DNA of 64,000 nucleotides, from assembly GCF_006715785.1 (NCBI RefSeq), contig NZ_VFNX01000001.1:6118001-6182000 (forward strand). The letters are read 5' to 3'. How positions within the stretch are numbered: position 1 is the first letter of the stretch; the number at the start of each line of letters is the position of its first letter. The notes below the pieces were generated by a model. That model did no database searches, was not told where the DNA came from, and worked only from the letters and a program-made list of their open reading frames with translations. The position numbers were made by a program, and so were the translations under genes. Source of the DNA: Streptomyces puniciscabiei. Its GTDB lineage: Bacteria > Actinomycetota > Actinomycetes > Streptomycetales > Streptomycetaceae. Of this stretch, positions 1 to 10,979 are shown piece after piece.

Positions 1-341
1 CCGCGGCCTTCGTACGGCTGATCGGGCTGGTGGCGCGCACACAGCTCACCCTGAGCCAGATCGACGCGCGGATCCCGCGGGCGCACGTCCTCAAGCGGGA
101 CCTGGCCACGCCGTGGGCCGTCAAGGGCCTGGTCATGCGGCGGGTGGTCGAGGCCGCAGGGGATCGCTTCGTCGACACGACGGATGGTGTGCGGGTCGTG
201 GAGACGGACGGGCGCTGGGTGATGGTGCTGCCCGACCCGGCCGAGGCCGTCACCCACCTGTGGGCCGAGGGCCCCGACGACGCCTCGGCGCAGGCCCTGC
301 TGGACGAGTGGTCGGCCGTCGTGGACAGCGCCGGACGGTAA
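1..341 (+). CDS. Mannose-1-phosphate guanylyltransferase / phosphomannomutase-like protein, C-terminal end (truncated by window)
   Basis: Only the last 112 or so codons are present; the reading frame is open from base 3 and ends at TAA 339-341. The fragment has the look of the C-terminal (domain IV-like) part of the large actinobacterial proteins that join a sugar-nucleotidyltransferase to a phosphohexomutase module: a helix-rich stretch, then a strand reading DGVRVVETDGRWVMVLPDP, then a helix ending near the stop. The neighbours fit, since in Streptomyces this gene precedes the DUF881 and small-basic-protein genes that follow here. GDP-mannose supply for glycans would be the expected role. 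The catalytic part lies outside the window, so the call leans on context. Confidence 0.6.
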   Translation, partial: AAFVRLIGLVARTQLTLSQIDARIPRAHVLKRDLATPWAVKGLVMRRVVEAAGDRFVDTTDGVRVVETDGRWVMVLPDPAEAVTHLWAEGPDDASAQALLDEWSAVVDSAGR

Positions 342-474
342 GGGGACGCGCCGGGGGCAAGACCACCGGACGGCAGAACCCCCGCACGCGCGCGTGCCGG
401 ACAAGTGTCCCCCAAGGGGGCCTGTCCGGCACGCGGGTGGGGCCGTTCGGAGGTACTCCTCTCGACATGCGACG

Positions 475-1392
475 ATGTGCGGCATGCCGCAGCAACCCCC
501 CGTTCGGAGCAGCCCCCCGCGGTCGCAGCGCCCGGACGCCTCCATGTCGTTGATCACCAACGTCATGGACCACAGCCTCGACGACGGGTACGCCGAGGCC
601 GCCGCCCGCAGGAAGTCCCAGGGCGAGGGCGGCCTGCCCAGGACCCTCAGGGCGAAGCTCGGTCTCGCGGCCGGCCTCGTCCTCGCGGCGCTGGTCGTGA
701 CCGTCGGGGCGGCACAGACGCAGGCGGCGGCGCCCGTGGTCGCCAAGGAGCGGCAGGAGCTGATCGACCGCATCGACAGTGAGACGGCGAACGCGGACAA
801 GCTGGAGGGCACGGTCGACAGGCTCCGGGACGACGTCAGCGCGCGGCAGCGGGTGGCGCTGAAGTCGAGCGGCGGCAGCGCACAGGCGGACCTGGTGGGC
901 GTGCTGTCGGGCGCCACGGCGGTCCACGGTCCGGGCGTCAAGCTCGTCGTGGACGACGCCAAGGAGGCCAGCTCCGGTGGTGGCGGGACCAACCCGCGGG
1001 AGACCTCCGGATTCTCCGACACCGGCCGGGTGCGCGACCGGGACATGCAGCGCGTGGTGAACGGGCTGTGGCAGTCCGGCGCCGAGGCCGTCTCCATCAA
1101 CGGGCAGCGGCTGACCGCCCTGTCCGCGATCAGGGCCGCGGGAGACGCGATACTGGTCGACAACAGGCCGCTGGTGCCGCCGTACACGGTGCTGGCGGTG
1201 GGGGACGGGCGCAGGTTGAGCACCGATTTCCAGAACAGCGCGGACGGCTTGTATCTGCACGCGCTGGAGCAGGACTTCGGCATCCGCGCCATCATCTCCA
1301 CGGAGGGCGACCTGCGCTTGCCCTCCGCACCGAGTGTGATCGTACGCACGGCACAGCCGGGCACCGAGAAGACTGAGAAGGGCACATCGTGA
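475..1392 (+). CDS. DUF881 family membrane-anchored protein (first copy)
   Basis: About 305 residues. A cytoplasmic N-terminus of about 60 residues is followed by one transmembrane segment (LGLAAGLVLAALVVTVGAA), a coiled-coil-like stretch rich in Glu, Arg and Lys, then the DUF881 domain with the typical GPGVKLVVDDA and GAEAVSINGQR motifs. The family is widespread in Gram-positives beside sbp and division genes; its function is unknown, with an envelope or division-linked role assumed from context. Starts at ATG 475 or ATG 484 are both possible; a GGAGG lies at 449-453, rather far from either. The stop overlaps the GTG of sbp by 4 bases, so the two are translationally coupled. Confidence 0.85.
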   Translation: MCGMPQQPPVRSSPPRSQRPDASMSLITNVMDHSLDDGYAEAAARRKSQGEGGLPRTLRAKLGLAAGLVLAALVVTVGAAQTQAAAPVVAKERQELIDRIDSETANADKLEGTVDRLRDDVSARQRVALKSSGGSAQADLVGVLSGATAVHGPGVKLVVDDAKEASSGGGGTNPRETSGFSDTGRVRDRDMQRVVNGLWQSGAEAVSINGQRLTALSAIRAAGDAILVDNRPLVPPYTVLAVGDGRRLSTDFQNSADGLYLHALEQDFGIRAIISTEGDLRLPSAPSVIVRTAQPGTEKTEKGTS

Positions 1393-1721
1393 TCGCCGTA
1401 CTGGGCCTCGTCGTGGGAGTCGTGGCCGGCCTGTTGGTCCGGCCCGAGGTTCCGGCGGTCGTCGAGCCGTATCTGCCGATCGCCGTCGTCGCGGCGCTGG
1501 ACGCCGTGTTCGGCGGTCTGCGGGCCATGCTCGACGGGATCTTCGACGACAAGGTCTTCGTGGTGTCGTTTCTGTCGAACGTGGTCGTCGCCGCGCTGAT
1601 CGTGTTCCTGGGTGACAAGTTGGGCGTCGGTGCGCAGCTGTCCACGGGTGTCGTGGTCGTCCTCGGCATCCGGATCTTCTCCAACGCCGCGGCGATCCGG
1701 CGGCACGTGTTCCGGGCGTGA
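1389..1721 (+). CDS. sbp: Small basic protein Sbp (DUF1290)
   Basis: 110 residues, the normal size for the family. Three hydrophobic segments are visible: MIAVLGLVVGVVAGLLV at the N-terminus, YLPIAVVAALDAVFGGLRA, then a longer one in the second half, with the conserved DDKVFVVSFLSNVVVAALI pattern and a basic tail IRRHVFRA. Sbp is a conserved membrane protein of unknown biochemical role that sits next to DUF881 genes in Firmicutes and Actinobacteria. It is nested in the operon by 4-base overlaps on both sides (GTGA at 1389 and 1718), which implies fixed stoichiometry with the two DUF881 proteins. Confidence 0.9.
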   Translation: MIAVLGLVVGVVAGLLVRPEVPAVVEPYLPIAVVAALDAVFGGLRAMLDGIFDDKVFVVSFLSNVVVAALIVFLGDKLGVGAQLSTGVVVVLGIRIFSNAAAIRRHVFRA

Positions 1722-2623
1722 CATCGATGAGCGAGCAGAACGAGCAGAACGAGCCGGACGAGCAGCCGGAGCAGCAGAAGACGCCGGAGACGCCGGAGTC
1801 CCCGCAGAAGGCGGGCGAGCCGGAGAACAGGCTGCGCAGGGAACTGCCCGAGGAGGTACCCGCGCGGGCACCGGAGCGGGAGCAGCAGGCCGAAGGGCAG
1901 CTGACCGGACGGCAGCGGCTGATCAAGGGAGTGTGGCCGCCGCGGTTCACCCGGGCCCAACTCATCGTCGCCGTGCTGCTGTTCGGCCTCGGCTTCGGCC
2001 TGGCGGTGCAGGTGGCCTCCAACAGCGACACCGACAGCGCGCTGCGCGGCGCACGCCAGGAGGATCTTGTTCGCATCCTCGATGAACTGGATTCGCGTAC
2101 TCAGCGTCTTGAGGACGAGAAGCAGGGACTCGAGAAGCAGCGCCAGGAACTGCAGAGCAGCTCCGACCAGGCGGCGGAGGCTCGCAAGCAGACGGCCGAG
2201 AAGGAGAAGCAACTCGGCATTCTGGCGGGCACCGTGGCGGCGCAGGGTCCCGGCATCACGATGACGATCGAGGACACGAAGGGGACGGTCAAGGCGGACA
2301 TGCTGCTCGACGCGATCCAGGAGCTGCGCGCGGCCGGTGCGGAGGCGATCCAGGTGAACGGGGTCCGGGTGGTCGCGAGCACCTACTTCACGGACTCGGA
2401 CAACGGAGTCGGCGTCGATGGGAACAAGATCAACGCCCCCTATCGTTTCAAGGTCATCGGCAAGCCACAGGATCTGGAGCCGGCGCTGAACATCCCGGGA
2501 GGCGTGGTGCAGACACTGGAGAAGGAGCAGGCCACGGTGACGGTCCAGCAGTCGGGCAAGATCGTCGTGGACGCCTTGCGACAGGCGAAGCGGCCTGACT
2601 ACGCTCGATCGTCCTCCCAGTGA
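1718..2623 (+). CDS. DUF881 family membrane-anchored protein (second copy)
   Basis: 301 residues. The N-terminal 65 residues are highly charged and low in complexity (many EQ, EP and PE pairs). A transmembrane helix follows around residues 78-95 (LIVAVLLFGLGFGLAVQ), then a predicted coiled coil of about 60 residues (repeated EK, EQ, QELQ) and the DUF881 domain with GPGITMTIEDTKG and GAEAIQVNGVRVV. It is paralogous to the protein at 475-1392; two unlike copies may form a heteromer (inference). The start is GTG 1718, overlapping the sbp stop, or ATG 1727 just downstream. The operon appears to end here, with a 190-base gap before the FHA gene. Confidence 0.85.
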   Translation: MTSMSEQNEQNEPDEQPEQQKTPETPESPQKAGEPENRLRRELPEEVPARAPEREQQAEGQLTGRQRLIKGVWPPRFTRAQLIVAVLLFGLGFGLAVQVASNSDTDSALRGARQEDLVRILDELDSRTQRLEDEKQGLEKQRQELQSSSDQAAEARKQTAEKEKQLGILAGTVAAQGPGITMTIEDTKGTVKADMLLDAIQELRAAGAEAIQVNGVRVVASTYFTDSDNGVGVDGNKINAPYRFKVIGKPQDLEPALNIPGGVVQTLEKEQATVTVQQSGKIVVDALRQAKRPDYARSSSQ

Positions 2624-2813
2624 ACCGGCGGTGCATGGGGGACATCAGGCAGGGGCATGAGGTTGCGGGGGGTCGGCGCACCGAAGGGGTGGTGCGTGGT
2701 GGAAACTGTCCGGTGGATACGGACGTTGTGAGAATGTCCGGCTCGGCCGGTGTAGGCAATCAGGGTTCGTCCTGCCCCACGGGCGGGTCTGTTTCGGTCA
2801 AGGGGAATCGCCC

Positions 2814-3641
2814 GTGAAGTTGTTTGCGAAGTTGTTCCGCAAGAGCGCGCGAGAGGGCAGCGACAACGCGACCGCCCGTCACCGCGCGCAGCCTGACGCG
2901 GAGGGCCAGCGCCCGCTGTTCCGGGACCAGGTGGCTGGTCCGGGCGGTGACATTTCCGGAGGTCAGGGCGGGGCGTCGGTTGACCCTGCCCAGTCCGGCG
3001 GCATAGGTTTCGGGCAACCGTCAACCTCAGGTGCGGGTGGAGGGTTCGCCCCCGGCCCGTACGCGTCCAACGCCCCGGCGGGGCAGCCGCAGGAGGATCC
3101 GTCGATGTCGGTCCTGGTGTGTACGAGGTGCGGTAACCGCAACGCGGAGAACGCCCGCTTCTGCTCCAACTGTGGCGCGCCGCTGCGCCCCGGAGTGGCC
3201 CCGGAGCGTGCCGCCGAGACGACGTCCACGATCTCGATCTCCGGTCTCGAGGCCTACGACTCCGAGGTCACCGGTCAGACCCAGGTGCCGATGCTGTCGC
3301 CGGAGGCGCAGGCCGCGGTGGACGCGCTGCCGATGGGCTCGGCACTGCTGGTGGTGCGCCGCGGACCGAACTCGGGCAGCCGCTTCCTGCTGGACAGCGA
3401 CCTGACCACGGCCGGCCGTCATCCGCAGAGCGACATCTTCCTGGACGACGTCACGGTCTCGCGCCGGCACGTGGAGTTCCGGCGCCACGCGGACGGCTCG
3501 TTCACCGTGGCCGACGTGGGCAGCCTGAACGGCACGTACGTCAACCGCGAGCGGATCGACCAGGTCGCTCTGTCGAACGGTGACGAGGTGCAGATCGGCA
3601 AGTACCGGCTGGTGTTCTACGCGAGCCGGCAGGGCATCTGA
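2814..3641 (+). CDS. FHA-domain regulator, GarA/OdhI-like, with N-terminal zinc ribbon
   Basis: 275 residues. An acidic, Gly-rich disordered N-terminus of about 95 residues is followed by a zinc ribbon (C103-x2-C106 and C117-x2-C120), an ETTS motif at 135-138, and a C-terminal FHA domain from about 185 (GRHPQSDIFLDDVTVSRRHVEF, DVGSLNGTYVNRERI). In GarA and OdhI a Ser/Thr kinase phosphorylates the ETTS threonine, and the FHA domain then binds that site internally, switching off inhibition of 2-oxoglutarate dehydrogenase. The motifs and spacing suggest the same switch here (inference). The start is GTG 2814, preceded by AGGGGA at 2801. A zinc ribbon in place of a short tail is usual for Streptomyces homologues. 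Confidence 0.85.
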   Translation: MKLFAKLFRKSAREGSDNATARHRAQPDAEGQRPLFRDQVAGPGGDISGGQGGASVDPAQSGGIGFGQPSTSGAGGGFAPGPYASNAPAGQPQEDPSMSVLVCTRCGNRNAENARFCSNCGAPLRPGVAPERAAETTSTISISGLEAYDSEVTGQTQVPMLSPEAQAAVDALPMGSALLVVRRGPNSGSRFLLDSDLTTAGRHPQSDIFLDDVTVSRRHVEFRRHADGSFTVADVGSLNGTYVNRERIDQVALSNGDEVQIGKYRLVFYASRQGI

Positions 3642-3685
3642 CCCGCCCCCGGACCGGTGTCCGGGGGGACTCCCAGGGAAGGTCC

Positions 3686-4423
3686 ATGCTTCAAACACCG
3701 AGCGGCGGTGCCGGAAGCGGTACCGCCGCCAGGGACAGTGGGCTGATGAGCATCGGCACGGTGCTGAATGCGCTGCGCGACGAGTTCCCCGAAGTCACCA
3801 TCTCCAAGATCCGTTTCCTGGAGTCGGAGGGGCTCATCGAGCCGCAGCGGACGCCTGCGGGGTACCGCAAGTTCAGCGCGGGGGACGTCGAGCGCCTGGC
3901 GCATGTCCTGCGGATGCAGCGGGACCACTATCTGCCGCTCAAGGTGATCCGAGAACATCTGGACGCCATGGAGCGGGGCGAGGCCGTCCAGCTGCCGGTC
4001 GTCGGCCGTCAGCGCAGCGCCGAGGACGTTCCGGAGCCGGCCGCGGCGCCCACGGTGGCCCGGGTCGGCAGGGCCGAGCTGCTGGCGGCCGCGGAGATCG
4101 ACGAGGGCGACCTCAAGGAGTGGGAGTCGTACGGGCTCATCGCTCCGCTGGCGGACGGGGTGTACGACGCCGAGGCGGTCACCGTGGCCTCGCTCGTGGC
4201 GGAACTGGGCCGCTTCGGTATCGAGCCTCGCCACCTGCGGGTGATGAAGGCGGCCGCCGACCGTGAGGCCGGACTCGTCGACCAGGTGGTGGCCCCCTTG
4301 AGGCGCCACCGCAACCCCCAGACCAGGGCCCATGCCGAGGCCCGGGCGAAGGAGCTGGCGGCGCTCACGGTGAAGCTGCACGCCGCACTGGTGCAGACCG
4401 CGCTCGGGGTGCGGCTGCCGTGA
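3686..4423 (+). CDS. ftsR: MerR-family transcriptional regulator FtsR
   Basis: 245 residues. The MerR winged helix-turn-helix starts near residue 21 (MSIGTVLNALRDEFPEVTISKIRFLESEGLI), followed by PQRTPAGYRKFSAGDVERL, the wing typical of the family. The C-terminal half is helical with no effector motif that I recognise. It matches FtsR, the conserved actinobacterial MerR-like activator of ftsZ expression, which lies between an FHA gene and a bifunctional-nuclease gene as here. The start ATG 3686 follows GGGAAGG with good spacing; ATG 3746 is a weaker alternative. It may be read through from the FHA gene, 44 bases upstream. Confidence 0.85.
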   Translation: MLQTPSGGAGSGTAARDSGLMSIGTVLNALRDEFPEVTISKIRFLESEGLIEPQRTPAGYRKFSAGDVERLAHVLRMQRDHYLPLKVIREHLDAMERGEAVQLPVVGRQRSAEDVPEPAAAPTVARVGRAELLAAAEIDEGDLKEWESYGLIAPLADGVYDAEAVTVASLVAELGRFGIEPRHLRVMKAAADREAGLVDQVVAPLRRHRNPQTRAHAEARAKELAALTVKLHAALVQTALGVRLP

Positions 4424-4496
4424 ACGCCAGGGGCTGCCGGCGGCCGGATCGGGCACCTGTTCCCGGCCCGACTACCCAAACGTCCCGGGCACGGCC

Positions 4497-4502
4497 TAGG
4501 GT
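4497..4502 (+). promoter_or_regulatory. -10 element of a leaderless promoter for the bifunctional-nuclease gene
   Basis: TAGGGT lies 6 bases before GTG 4509, so transcription should begin at or next to the start codon. No Shine-Dalgarno precedes the GTG. This spacing is the hallmark of leaderless mRNAs in actinobacteria. No convincing -35 box is visible. Confidence 0.6.
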
Positions 4503-4508
4503 TGCTGT

Positions 4509-4982
4509 GTGAACGAGCTCGATGTCGTAGGTGTCCGGGTCGAAATGCCCTCCAACCAACCGATCGTGCTCCTGCGCGAAGTGGGAGGCGACCGTTACCT
4601 CCCTATCTGGATCGGGCCGGGGGAGGCGACGGCGATCGCCTTCGCCCAGCAGGGCATGGCCCCCGCCAGGCCGCTGACCCACGATCTGTTCAAGGACGTG
4701 CTGGAGGCCGTCGGCCAGGAGCTGACCGAAGTACGCATCACCGATCTGCGTGAAGGTGTTTTCTACGCGGAGCTGGTCTTCGCCAGCGGCGTCGAGGTCA
4801 GCGCCCGTCCCTCCGATGCCATAGCGCTGGCCCTGCGGACGGGGACGCCGATCTACGGCAGTGACGCGGTGCTGGACGACGCCGGTATCGCCATCCCGGA
4901 CGAGCAGGAGGACGAGGTGGAGAAGTTCCGCGAGTTCCTCGACCAGATCTCGCCCGAGGACTTCGGCACCAGCAGCCAGTGA
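4509..4982 (+). CDS. Bifunctional nuclease domain protein (DUF151/BFN)
   Basis: 157 residues covering the whole BFN family domain: LPIWIGPGEATAIAFAQQG near residue 31, the LTHDLFKDVL helix, then LVFASGVEVSARPSDAIALALRTG, which are the family signatures. The acidic C-terminus (DEQEDEVEKFREFLDQISPEDFG) is also typical. The domain was named from plant BBD nucleases; bacterial roles are poorly known. It lies between two MerR genes in the order conserved across actinobacteria. GTG 4509 is the start, with a leaderless promoter rather than a ribosome-binding site. Confidence 0.88.
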   Translation: MNELDVVGVRVEMPSNQPIVLLREVGGDRYLPIWIGPGEATAIAFAQQGMAPARPLTHDLFKDVLEAVGQELTEVRITDLREGVFYAELVFASGVEVSARPSDAIALALRTGTPIYGSDAVLDDAGIAIPDEQEDEVEKFREFLDQISPEDFGTSSQ

Positions 4983-5151
4983 GGGTGAACGGCCGGTGCG
5001 TGTCGGCGCCCGGTGTGCGGGCATTTGCCACCGGCCAAGGAGAGCGTCCTACGGCTTCCCCCGAAAGCATTCGGCTAGCCTTTCCCCGCGGTGGGGCACG
5101 GGAAACCACTCCTAGGGTGATTATCACTCGGCGTGCCGAGTGTGGCGATCG

Positions 5152-5180
5152 TTGACGCACCCCTGGTGACTGCCTACCGT
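5152..5180 (+). promoter_or_regulatory. Sigma-70 type promoter of the second MerR gene
   Basis: TTGACG (5152-5157), a 17-base spacer, then TACCGT (5175-5180). The predicted start near 5187 leaves a short leader with GGAGGT at 5201 before GTG 5211. It rules out the longer reading frame beginning at 5133, since that start would precede the transcript. Confidence 0.6.
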
Positions 5181-5210
5181 CGTGAAGGCAGGTCAAGGAC
5201 GGAGGTCGGC

Positions 5211-5855
5211 GTGAGAACCAGCGGCGACGGTACGGCTGGGGGTGCCCCCGTGCGCGGTTTCGGGGAGAGCGGTCCGTACCCGGTTCACAGCAGCGCGGTG
5301 GATCACGCTCCGCAACGGCCGACAGCAGTGCCGAACGGCGGAGGGGCGGCGGCCATGACGTCCGAGCAGATCGGCTATCGGGGGCCCACGGCCTGTGCGG
5401 CCGCCGGCATCACCTACCGGCAGCTCGACTACTGGGCCCGCACCGGGCTCGTGGAGCCGAGCGTGCGGCCCGCGTACGGGTCGGGCACGCAGCGGCTGTA
5501 CAGCTTCAGGGACGTCGTCGTCCTGAAGATCGTCAAGCGGTTCCTGGACACCGGGGTCTCGCTGCAGAACATCCGCACGGCCGTGCAGCATCTCAGGGAA
5601 CGCGGTTTCCGCGACCTGGAGCGGATGACCCTGATGAGCGATGGCGCCACGGTGTACGAGTGCACCTCGCCGGACGAGGTCCACGCGCTGCTCCAGGGCG
5701 GTCAGGGCATCTTCGGGATCGCCGTCGGCGTGGTGTGGCGAGACGTGGAAAGCGCGCTCTCCCAGCTGCACGGTGAGCGCATCGACACCGGGGAGACCCT
5801 TGTCGGCCACAATCCCGCGGACGAGCTGGCGCGGCGCCGTAACCGGGCGGTCTGA
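5211..5855 (+). CDS. MerR-family transcriptional regulator
   Basis: 214 residues from GTG 5211, which has GGAGGT five bases upstream. The first 50 residues are low-complexity. The HTH then reads YRGPTACAAAGITYRQLDYWARTGLVEPS, followed by the wing (GSGTQRLYSFRDVVVLKIVKRFLDTGVSLQNIR). This is the second conserved MerR-like regulator of the actinobacterial block that holds ftsR, the BFN gene and gcvP. The C-terminal domain (about residues 130-205) holds no metal-binding cysteines. The regulon is unknown to me; the strong promoter of its own suggests regular expression. Confidence 0.82.
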   Translation: MRTSGDGTAGGAPVRGFGESGPYPVHSSAVDHAPQRPTAVPNGGGAAAMTSEQIGYRGPTACAAAGITYRQLDYWARTGLVEPSVRPAYGSGTQRLYSFRDVVVLKIVKRFLDTGVSLQNIRTAVQHLRERGFRDLERMTLMSDGATVYECTSPDEVHALLQGGQGIFGIAVGVVWRDVESALSQLHGERIDTGETLVGHNPADELARRRNRAV

Positions 5856-5929
5856 CACCGGTCCGGCGGTTCGCGCGGGCCCCCAACGCGGCGGGGGCAT
5901 TGTCAGTGCCGTGGTGCAGCATCGGAGAT

Positions 5930-7366
5930 GTGAGAAACGCGCCCACGATCCTGCATCTCGACATGGATGCCTTCTACGCCTCGGTGGAGCAGGCATCCAA
6001 GCCGAGCCTGCGCGGGAAGGCGGTCGTCGTGGGCGGGCTCGGGCCGCGCGGGGTGGTGGCCACCGCGTCGTACGAGGCCCGTGTCTTCGGGGTCCACTCG
6101 GCGATGCCCATGGCCCAGGCGCGCCGGCTGGCACCCCACGCCGCGTATCTGGTGCCGCGCTTCACCGTGTACCGGGCGATCAGCGAGCAGGTGATGGCGC
6201 TGCTGCGGGAGCTGTCGCCGCTGGTGGAGCCGCTCAGCCTGGACGAGGCGTTCGTGGATCTGGAGGCCGGGGGGACGGCCTGGGACGAGGAGTCGGCGCG
6301 GCTGGCCGGGATCAAGCTGCGCGCGGACATCCGGGCGGTCACGGGGCTGACCGGATCGGTGGGGCTCGCCGCCTCGAAGATGCTCGCGAAGATCGCCTCG
6401 GAGCAGGCCAAGCCGGACGGCCTGGTGCTCATCGAGGCGGGAACCGAGCGGGCGCTGCTGGGGCCGATGCCGGTGCGGACGCTGCCGGGGGTCGGGCCGG
6501 CCACCGGCGACCATCTGCGCCGAGCCGGGATCACGACGGTCGAGGAGCTGGCCGAGGCGGGTGAGGACGAGCTGGTCCGGCTGCTCGGCAAGGCGCACGG
6601 GCACGCGCTGTACGCCATGGCCCTGGCCCATGACGAACGGCCCGTGGTGGCCGAGCGTGAGGCGAAGTCGGTGTCGGTCGAGGACACCTACGACGTGGAC
6701 ATCCACGACCGGCTGCGGATCGGGCTGGAGGTGCAGCGGCTCGCCGACCGGTGCGTGGGAAGGCTGCGCGGGGCGGGATTGTCGGGGCGGACGATAGTCC
6801 TCAAGGTGCGCAGGTACGACTTCTCGACCCTGACCCGCTCCGAGACGCTCAGAGGGCCCACGGACGATCCGGCGGTCGTGCGGGAGGCGGCCGCACGGCT
6901 GCTGGACTCCGTGGACACCACGGGCGGGGTACGGCTGCTGGGCGTGGGCGTCTCCGGGCTCGCCGACTACACCCAGGAGGACCTGTTCGCGCAGGCCATG
7001 CCCTCGCGGGCGGCGGAGGCGGCGGAGGAGGCCGTGGTCGAGGCCGTCGTGGAGCGGCCGGAGCCGGTGGAACGCCACTGGCGGGCGGGACAGGACGTGC
7101 AGCATACGGAGTACGGGCACGGCTGGGTGCAGGGGAGTGGGCTGGGGCGGGTGACCGTGCGGTTCGAGACGCCGCAGTCCCCTCCGGGGCGGGTGCGGAC
7201 GTTTTTTGTCGATGATCCAGCGCTGGAGCCCGCCGAACCGTTGCCCTTGGTTTTGGATCCTTCCCGCCCGCCCGCCCGTGTGGAGGCTCAGGTCTCCTCC
7301 GAACCCGCCAGCTTGCCGAAGTCGTGGTCGGGGACCGAGGGGGGTGAGGCCACGTCCAGGCCGTAG
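5930..7366 (+). CDS. dinB: DNA polymerase IV (Y-family translesion polymerase)
   Basis: 478 residues. Palm-domain metal ligands are visible: LHLDMDAFYAS (Asp11, Asp13) and SLDEAFVD (Asp105, Glu106). Helix-hairpin-helix motifs (LPGVGPATGDHLRRAGI) and the little-finger region follow. It would copy damaged or misaligned DNA in the cytoplasm. The start is GTG 5930 with GGAGA just upstream; TTG 5900 is an alternative. The C-terminal 80 or so residues are a Streptomyces-type extension with no clamp-binding motif that I can point to. The last 79 bases overlap the 3' end of the PRC-barrel gene on the other strand, an unusual convergent overlap. Confidence 0.9.
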   Translation: MRNAPTILHLDMDAFYASVEQASKPSLRGKAVVVGGLGPRGVVATASYEARVFGVHSAMPMAQARRLAPHAAYLVPRFTVYRAISEQVMALLRELSPLVEPLSLDEAFVDLEAGGTAWDEESARLAGIKLRADIRAVTGLTGSVGLAASKMLAKIASEQAKPDGLVLIEAGTERALLGPMPVRTLPGVGPATGDHLRRAGITTVEELAEAGEDELVRLLGKAHGHALYAMALAHDERPVVAEREAKSVSVEDTYDVDIHDRLRIGLEVQRLADRCVGRLRGAGLSGRTIVLKVRRYDFSTLTRSETLRGPTDDPAVVREAAARLLDSVDTTGGVRLLGVGVSGLADYTQEDLFAQAMPSRAAEAAEEAVVEAVVERPEPVERHWRAGQDVQHTEYGHGWVQGSGLGRVTVRFETPQSPPGRVRTFFVDDPALEPAEPLPLVLDPSRPPARVEAQVSSEPASLPKSWSGTEGGEATSRP

Positions 7367-7659
7367 TGGTGGTAGAGCTGCAGCTCCTGTTCGGGGGAGA
7401 GATGGCGGCCGACGCCGAAGTCCGGGGCGTCCTTGATCAGGGCGCGGTCGAAGGGGACGTGGAGGGAGCCCTCGATCAGTTCGCTCGGCTCCAGGGGGAC
7501 GAAGGCGTCACGGGAGAACAGGCCGGTGCGTATGGCCGCCCACTCGGGCACGCCGGTCGCGTCGTCGAGGTACACCTCGTCGATGGTGCCGATCTTGGTG
7601 CCGTTGCGGTCGAACGCCTTGCGGCCGATCAGGTTGCGCGGATCGATCTCGGTCTGCAC
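7288..7659 (-). CDS. PRC-barrel domain protein
   Basis: 123 residues. The PRC barrel covers the N-terminal half: IDPRNLIGRKAFDRNGTKIGTIDEVYLDDATGVPEWAAIRTG. Then comes a short region ending in ELIEGSLHVPFDRALIKDAPDF, typical of the actinobacterial PRC plus tail family. The barrel is a small beta fold found in photosynthetic reaction-centre H subunits and RimM; in Streptomyces such proteins are of unknown function, often stress-linked. The start is GTG 7659 with GGAGGGAG eight bases before it. The gene converges on, and overlaps, dinB, so antisense interference between the two is possible. Confidence 0.85.
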   Translation of the reverse strand: MQTEIDPRNLIGRKAFDRNGTKIGTIDEVYLDDATGVPEWAAIRTGLFSRDAFVPLEPSELIEGSLHVPFDRALIKDAPDFGVGRHLSPEQELQLYHHYGLDVASPPSVPDHDFGKLAGSEET

Positions 7660-7760
7660 GGTCCGTCTCCCTCCACTTGGTCGCAACTCATCCGTAAGCA
7701 CTACGAAAGAGCACATTCAGGGAGGCGGCCACTCGAGGACCCGTGCGTTGACCTCGCTGG

Positions 7761-7766
7761 TAGGCT
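7761..7766 (+). promoter_or_regulatory. Possible -10 element for the glycine riboswitch transcript
   Basis: TAGGCT would place transcription start near 7773, just before the first aptamer at 7785. A TTGACC at 7748 is too close to act with it as a -35. Position relative to the riboswitch is the main support. Confidence 0.35.
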
Positions 7767-7784
7767 GACAGCGGCTGCTGACCC

Positions 7785-7980
7785 CGTGCGGGAGAGTCCT
7801 CCGACCACCTCGGAGGCGCCGAAGGAGCAAATCCTCCCCGGAATCTCTCAGGCCCACGTACCGCACGGACGAGGTCACTCTGGAAAGCAGGGCGGGTGTC
7901 GACGGCTCCCGCTCTCACCGACGGTGAAAGCCGGGGCGTACCCGGTGAAGCTCTCAGGTTGAGATGACAGAGGGGGAGGC
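7785..7980 (+). promoter_or_regulatory. Tandem glycine riboswitch
   Basis: Two glycine aptamers stand in series. Aptamer 1 is closed by GTGCGG (7785-7790) and CCGCAC (7861-7866) and has the core pieces GGAGAGTCC, CGCCGAAGGAGCAA and ATCTCTCAGGC. Aptamer 2 (about 7870-7980) has CACTCTGGAAAGC, CACCGACGGTGAAAGCC, GAAGCTCTCAGG and GACAGAGGGGGAGG. These are the conserved glycine-binding cores. The element ends about 60 bases before gcvP, so it most likely turns on gcvP when glycine is high. I see no clear intrinsic terminator between aptamer 2 and the start codon, so control may be at translation or by Rho. Confidence 0.93.
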
Positions 7981-8040
7981 CGTCCGGGCACCCGCGCCGT
8001 GGTGCCCTCGAAGGTCGCGTCAGACCAGGAGGCCTCCGCA

Positions 8041-10926
<2,886 letters not shown>

Positions 10927-10944
10927 GCGAGCGGTGCTGTTCAG

Positions 10945-10971
10945 GGCCCCGTCCGGTTTCCGGGCGGGGCC
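10945..10971. terminator. Hairpin terminator between gcvP and the Mop gene
   Basis: GGCCCCGTCCGG (10945-10956) and CCGGGCGGGGCC (10960-10971) form a 12-pair stem with one G-U pair and a 3-base loop. It lies between convergent genes and could serve both. A U-run is lacking, as is usual in Streptomyces. Confidence 0.7.
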
Positions 10972-10979
10972 TCGCCGTG

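Noticed and set aside
5133..5210. Longer N-terminus for the second MerR protein
   Set aside because: The promoter TTGACG-N17-TACCGT lies inside it; GTG 5211 has a good GGAGGT.
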